From: Cytophagales bacterium
GTDB taxonomy: Bacteria; Bacteroidota; Bacteroidia; Cytophagales; 172606-1
DNA: 64,000 nucleotides
Assembly: GCA_030448185.1 (NCBI GenBank)
Contig: JAUJNL010000024.1
Location: 1 to 64,000, forward strand
Direction of reading: 5' to 3'
Shown in pieces: positions 60,901 to 64,000 of this stretch (within the stretch, counting starts at the first letter, position 1; each line of letters opens with the position of its first letter). The position numbers and the translations under genes were made by a program. The notes below the pieces were generated by a model. The model was given only the letters and a program-made list of their open reading frames with translations. It was not told where the DNA came from and searched no databases.

Positions 60901-61401
60901 GCTGGGGGCGTTCCACTACTTTGCCGTCTACCTTCAGCAGGTAGGATTTTTCCAGCGTTTTGAAGCCAAAATAGTCGTAACCAAAATCGCGGTCATAAAT
61001 GATGCTGGAATCCAGTTGGGCAGCGTGCTTGCGAATTACCTCATACACCTCGCGAAAGCAGTCCGGCATTTTCACCGTCTTGGGATCAATGTAGGTGTAG
61101 AGCCTTTTCATGGTATTGGAAAAAGGACTTACTCGTCGTTTGTGCAAATTGGATATGGCAATCTGGGCTGCCAGCACCGCATAGTCGGGGTGCGTTGTGG
61201 TCATGGACGCCGCGGTTTCAGCCGCCAGGTTATCCAGCTCTACGGTCGTTACGTTATCGTAGATGCCGGTAATTACCTTTTTGGCAACTTCCACCGGTTG
61301 CACATAGTTCACGTCGAGGCCGTAGCACAGCCGTTCAATTCGTACCGTTATCTTGTCAAACTTGACTGATTCCCGGCGACCATCTCTTTGATTACGAACA
61401 T
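57922..61401 (-). CDS. nrdA: Ribonucleoside-diphosphate reductase alpha subunit with intein (N-terminal frameshifts)
   Basis: Class I ribonucleotide reductase large subunit; makes dNDPs with a separate radical-bearing beta subunit. The N-terminal ATP-cone starts at the ATG at 61401 ([17 protein letters not shown] after adding one A near 61385). [17 protein letters not shown] has the first active-site Cys, [11 protein letters not shown] the second, [16 protein letters not shown] the NxCxE loop, and CEACGS the C-terminal redox pair. Frame changes near 61385, 60800 and 60690 split the 5' part; the rest is one 887-codon frame that also encodes the intein. Without the intein the protein is about 800 residues. 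nrdB is not in the window. Confidence 0.93.
59479..60543 (-). other. Intein in NrdA with LAGLIDADG homing endonuclease (355 aa)
   Basis: The host sequence RYVDQ / GGGKRKGAF is interrupted by an in-frame 355-residue insert. Block A starts [14 protein letters not shown] (Cys1, codon 60543-60541). Block B reads [16 protein letters not shown]-type motifs are [12 protein letters not shown] and [13 protein letters not shown], with both acidic residues kept. Block F/G is [21 protein letters not shown], ending His-Asn. The first host residue after Asn is Gly, where classical inteins have Cys, Ser or Thr. It belongs to the HINT fold without doubt; splicing competence is the open question. Confidence 0.9.
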
Positions 61402-61993
61402 AGTGATGCGCTTAGGTAAATTTTTATGATGTTTATGTAAACGAAATTATCGAAGTAAGTTTTGCCCGCATTTTGAAAATGTTAAGCTAAAGTAAAGAAA
61501 CTATTCGGTTGGTGCACCAAAAAAACCAGACTCCGGAAAAAATTTTAATATTAGGATTTCGCTTGTGTTTTTTTTGGCATTTTATTAAGTAGTAATGGGC
61601 TAGAGAGATTTGTCAAGATTAAATATTTGTTAATCCACGCTTTAAAAAGCTTTGTCTAAGAAACACCAATAAAGTATAGCCCATGGCCGACGTAATATCG
61701 ATATGATCTTTGAAAGGAAAATCCTTATAAGCAGGAAAAAATATCAATAATTTGCCGTTAACAAAGCATAGGAATAACGCAGCTCATTGGCATTTTTCTG
61801 TAACCCGATTAGGCAAAGGTGGTACCGCTGCTATAAATCAGGGTGGTGGGAGGATATTTACTATTTCATTCTGACGAAAATAGACCAGTTAAAAGAATGG
61901 GTCTGGACGATGTTGAGACGGAATGCTCTTTTGGGCACGCTTGCCTCCTTAAGTTGGTCTGACAATGTGCTGGTATATCAGGGGTGCTCTGTG
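61402..61993. other. AT-rich spacer upstream of nrdA, no gene seen
   Basis: No conserved reading frame was recognised. The nrdA promoter should lie here, but no TAnnTTTG box stood out on the minus strand. A 36-bp segment at 61949-61984 recurs at 62158-62193. Confidence 0.5.
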
Positions 61994-62193
61994 GTTGTTC
62001 CGCATTTAGTTTTGCTCTCCAGATAGTTGCCATGCGGAGCGAAGGAAAAGTGCATTTTAAATGCGCCGTTCATTATCCGCCTTATAACTATCTCAGCGAA
62101 GCTAAATGCGGATGAATACCTGAAATTGGTCATCCACTTATTAAAGTGTTAAAAGTATTAAGTTGGTCCGGCAATATGCTGGTATATCAGGGG
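61949..62193. repeat. 36-bp direct repeats flanking MITE copy 3
   Basis: TTAAGTTGGTC...GGTATATCAGGGG occurs at 61949-61984 and 62158-62193, with 33 of 36 bases identical and 173 bp between them. Confidence 0.7.
61994..62116. repeat. MITE-like element, copy 3 (diverged)
   Basis: Starts TTGTTCCGCATTTAG and ends CAGCGAAGCTAAATGCGGATGAA, the same edges as the 42870-43041 element. The middle hairpin is TGCATTTTAAATGCGC. The first hairpin loop is enlarged by TTTTGCTCTCCAGATAGTTG, roughly the complement of the loop of the third hairpin (CTATCTCAGCGAAGC). No ISKra4-type ends are left. Confidence 0.6.
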
Positions 62194-62208
62194 AGGTGCT
62201 AAAACAAA

Positions 62209-62232
62209 AAGGTGAAGCTTTGGCTTCACCTT
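62209..62232 (-). terminator. Intrinsic terminator after the small basic protein gene
   Basis: Perfect 10-bp arms AAGGTGAAGC and GCTTCACCTT close a TTTG loop. The + strand AAAACAAAAA to the left gives a U-run on the minus-strand transcript. Confidence 0.8.
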
Positions 62233-62261
62233 AAGAATAAAAGAGGACTTAGTCTTACGTA

Positions 62262-62443
62262 CTATTCAGCTTGGGCAGCCTTAGGTTGAGCTTTGCCTGC
62301 CTTAGCTGCAAATTCTGCTTAATCGCTTCCACATCTACATTCTTGATGATCGGCGTTTTAGTCATCTGCTTAATCGTCTGGATACGGTTATTCGCTTTAG
62401 TGCGGTTCCGCATATCTTTTCTCTTGAGTCGGGTAACAGCCAT
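62262..62443 (-). CDS. Small basic conserved protein (about 60 aa, one frameshift)
   Basis: It starts MAVTRLKRKDMRNRTKANNR and continues IQTIKQMTKTPIIKNVDVEAIK. Adding one base near 62319 changes the ending to AEFAAKAGKAQPKAAQAE and a stop at 62262, a Lys/Ala-rich tail that is more natural than the uncorrected LQLRQAKLNLRLPKL. It has no signal peptide. Short basic proteins of this kind, with the VIKNVDVEAIK motif, recur in Bacteroidota and have no known function. Composition suggests nucleic-acid or ribosome binding. A strong terminator follows. Confidence 0.65.
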
Positions 62444-62777
62444 TGTATACTATTAAATAATGGGTCTTTGTGCTTTCCTGGGAAAAATGAAGCGCGAAGT
62501 TAAGCGTTTACCCAGGGATTAACAAGTGATTAGCTAAAAGTTATTGATAGCAATGGGTAACTAAGGCATTTAAATAGGCTTTACGGGTTATTCGTGCACC
62601 CACAAAAGTAAAGAAAATCAAATACGTAAAGGTAGCATCGCACCTCGCTGCTGCGTACCCCAATACCAGACCTGAACGAAGGTTTAAGCGCCTCCTGTCA
62701 TGGCTTCTGCCCGGTATGATTATTAGGCCACCTACTCAAAAAACTGTGCAATCCACGCAATCGGTTCCGCAGAGGTT
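62444..62777. other. Spacer between divergent small protein and bshC
   Basis: No gene was recognised. It should hold promoters for both neighbours; the bshC box is listed separately. Confidence 0.5.
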
Positions 62778-62785
62778 TATATTTG
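62778..62785 (+). promoter_or_regulatory. -7 promoter box upstream of bshC
   Basis: TATATTTG matches TAnnTTTG exactly, ending 24 bp before the ATG at 62810. Confidence 0.5.
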
Positions 62786-62809
62786 CCCTGCCACGTAAGC
62801 GCTATTCAC

Positions 62810-64000
62810 ATGCATGTTCAGACGATTTCACTTGAACAAACTGGTCAATTTTCCAGTCTGTTTCTGGATTACATCCAACAAAAATCAACTTTAGCTCCCT
62901 TATACCACGTTTTTCCGCAACCCGCACAGTTTAAAAAGCTTATTGAGACCCGTTCTTTTCCGGCGTCATCCCGCAGTACTACGCAATGTACTCCGTGAAC
63001 AGTATGCGGCCTATCCGCCATTGGTGCATACTCAAATTGATACGCTGCTGAACCCAAAAACCTTTACCGTTACTACCGGCCACCAGCTAAATATTTTTGG
63101 TGGCCCCATGTATCTGATTTACAAGCTGGTAACAGTAATTAACCTGGCCAAACGGCTCCAGCAGACTTACCGGAGTATCATTTTGTGCCGGTTTACTGGA
63201 TGGCTACTGAAGACCATGATTTTGACGAGATCAATCATTTTCATCTCTTCGGGCAGAAGCACAGCTGGCAGACGGAGCAAAAGGCGCGGTAGGCCGGATG
63301 GATCAGGAGAATTGAAAACGGTTTTTGAAAATATTCCCGAAAAGCTCTCTTTTTTCGAAAAAGCGTATCTGGAACATAAGACCTTAGCGGATGCTACCCG
63401 ATGTTGGGTGAATGAACTATTTGGCGACCAGGGATTGCTATGCGTAGATGCGGATGTTCCGGCGCTGAAAGGGCAATTCCAGGAAGTGATGCATCAGGAT
63501 ATTTTCGAGGGTATCACACGTTTTTCAAACGGTTAATCAGACCACGGCGCGGCTTTCGGAGTTAGGCTACAAAGCGCAGGTAAATCCGTTATGGAAATCA
63601 ACTTTTTTATCTCGATGACCAGGTGCGGGAGCGGATTGTACAAAATGGCGACCACTACGAAGTGCTTAATACCGGCTTGACTTTTTCGGCAGAAGCCCTC
63701 CGTGAGAGATTGCCAGATACCCTGAAAAATTTAGTCCTAATGTAATGCTCCGCCCGGTCTATCAGGAAATGATTCTGCCGAATCTGGCTTACATCGGCGG
63801 TCCGGCTGAAGTATCCTACTGGCTTCAGTTAAAAGGGCTGTTTGATCGGTTGCAAGTGCCCTTTTCCGCATTGATGCCACGTAATTTTGGCTTGGTTATC
63901 AATAAAACTGTGGCGCGTAAGCTCAATAAGTTATGTCTGCCCGTTGGGGATTACTTTCTGGACGAAGTACAACTGAAACGCAATTATATCGCCTGCGCCG
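62810..64000 (+). CDS. bshC: Putative cysteine ligase BshC (bacillithiol synthesis), frameshifted and cut by window edge
   Basis: Last enzyme of bacillithiol synthesis, thought to add cysteine to glucosaminyl-malate. From the ATG at 62810 (MHVQTISLEQTGQFSSLFLDYI) the protein continues in several frames. Recognisable pieces are KTFTVTTGHQLNIFGGPMYLIYKLVTVINLAK, YWMATEDHDFDEINHFHLFG, LRPVYQEMILPNLAYIGGPAEVSYWLQLKGLFD, and PFSALMPRNFGLVINK at the edge. These are the diagnostic BshC segments (TGHQ, EDHDFDE, GGPAEVSYW). Frame changes fall near 62960, 63180, 63265, 63530, 63600 and 63735. The C-terminus is outside the window. Confidence 0.88.

Overview
The window is chromosomal DNA of a member of the Bacteroidota, most likely order Cytophagales. 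The evidence is the gliding genes gldD and gldE in the usual mutY-ssb-gldE-gldD cluster, DUF4175 and Ig-like lipoprotein families typical of the phylum, several -7 boxes of the Bacteroidota form TAnnTTTG, a bacillithiol ligase (bshC), and atpD-atpC placed apart from the other ATP synthase genes. No species is claimed.

Layout. 1-19 kb is almost entirely minus strand. It holds a TPR gene cut by the window edge, a 464-bp spacer packed with DnaA boxes (probable oriC), an Ig-like lipoprotein, a methyltransferase, mnmG, two perfect parS palindromes, ybeY, an anti-sigma-type ATPase, DUF4175, a peptide-binding protein, exonuclease III, an aspartate aminotransferase, a cupin, an AraC regulator, DUF721 and recF. 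19-33 kb carries pdhA, a repeat-rich stretch with an IS701-like element that truncates an unknown gene, a heparinase-like gene, ahcY, an N-carbamoylputrescine amidase, pheS and an ISKra4-like element with an exact 8-bp target duplication. 33-53 kb is a housekeeping block: atpD-atpC, Sua5, pgk, a histone-deacetylase-like gene, a GH10-like protein, recG, gldD/gldE/ssb/mutY, HU, a TPR protein, a 29-residue basic protein, RNase G and a paired radical-SAM/TIGR03915 module. 53-64 kb holds an S9 peptidase split by two adjacent ISs, nrdA with a LAGLIDADG intein, a small basic protein and bshC running off the edge.

How it works together. The DnaA-box cluster and parS sites, with mnmG and recF nearby, suggest a replication-origin and segregation region. 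The ISKra4-like element at 31.4 kb has the same ends and the same target-site length as a 172-bp hairpin-rich element at 42.9 kb, and two degraded relatives lie at 20.2 and 62.0 kb. This looks like an autonomous element with its non-autonomous (MITE) family.

Caution. More than a dozen genes are broken by single-base indels, often in homopolymers, and these include genes expected to be essential (mnmG, pgk, nrdA). Most are probably sequencing or assembly errors, so reconstructed spans are given. Exceptions that look biological are the S9 peptidase split by two ISs, the IS-truncated gene at 21.5-22.1 kb and perhaps a 47-bp duplication in recG. No tRNA, rRNA or CRISPR array was recognised.
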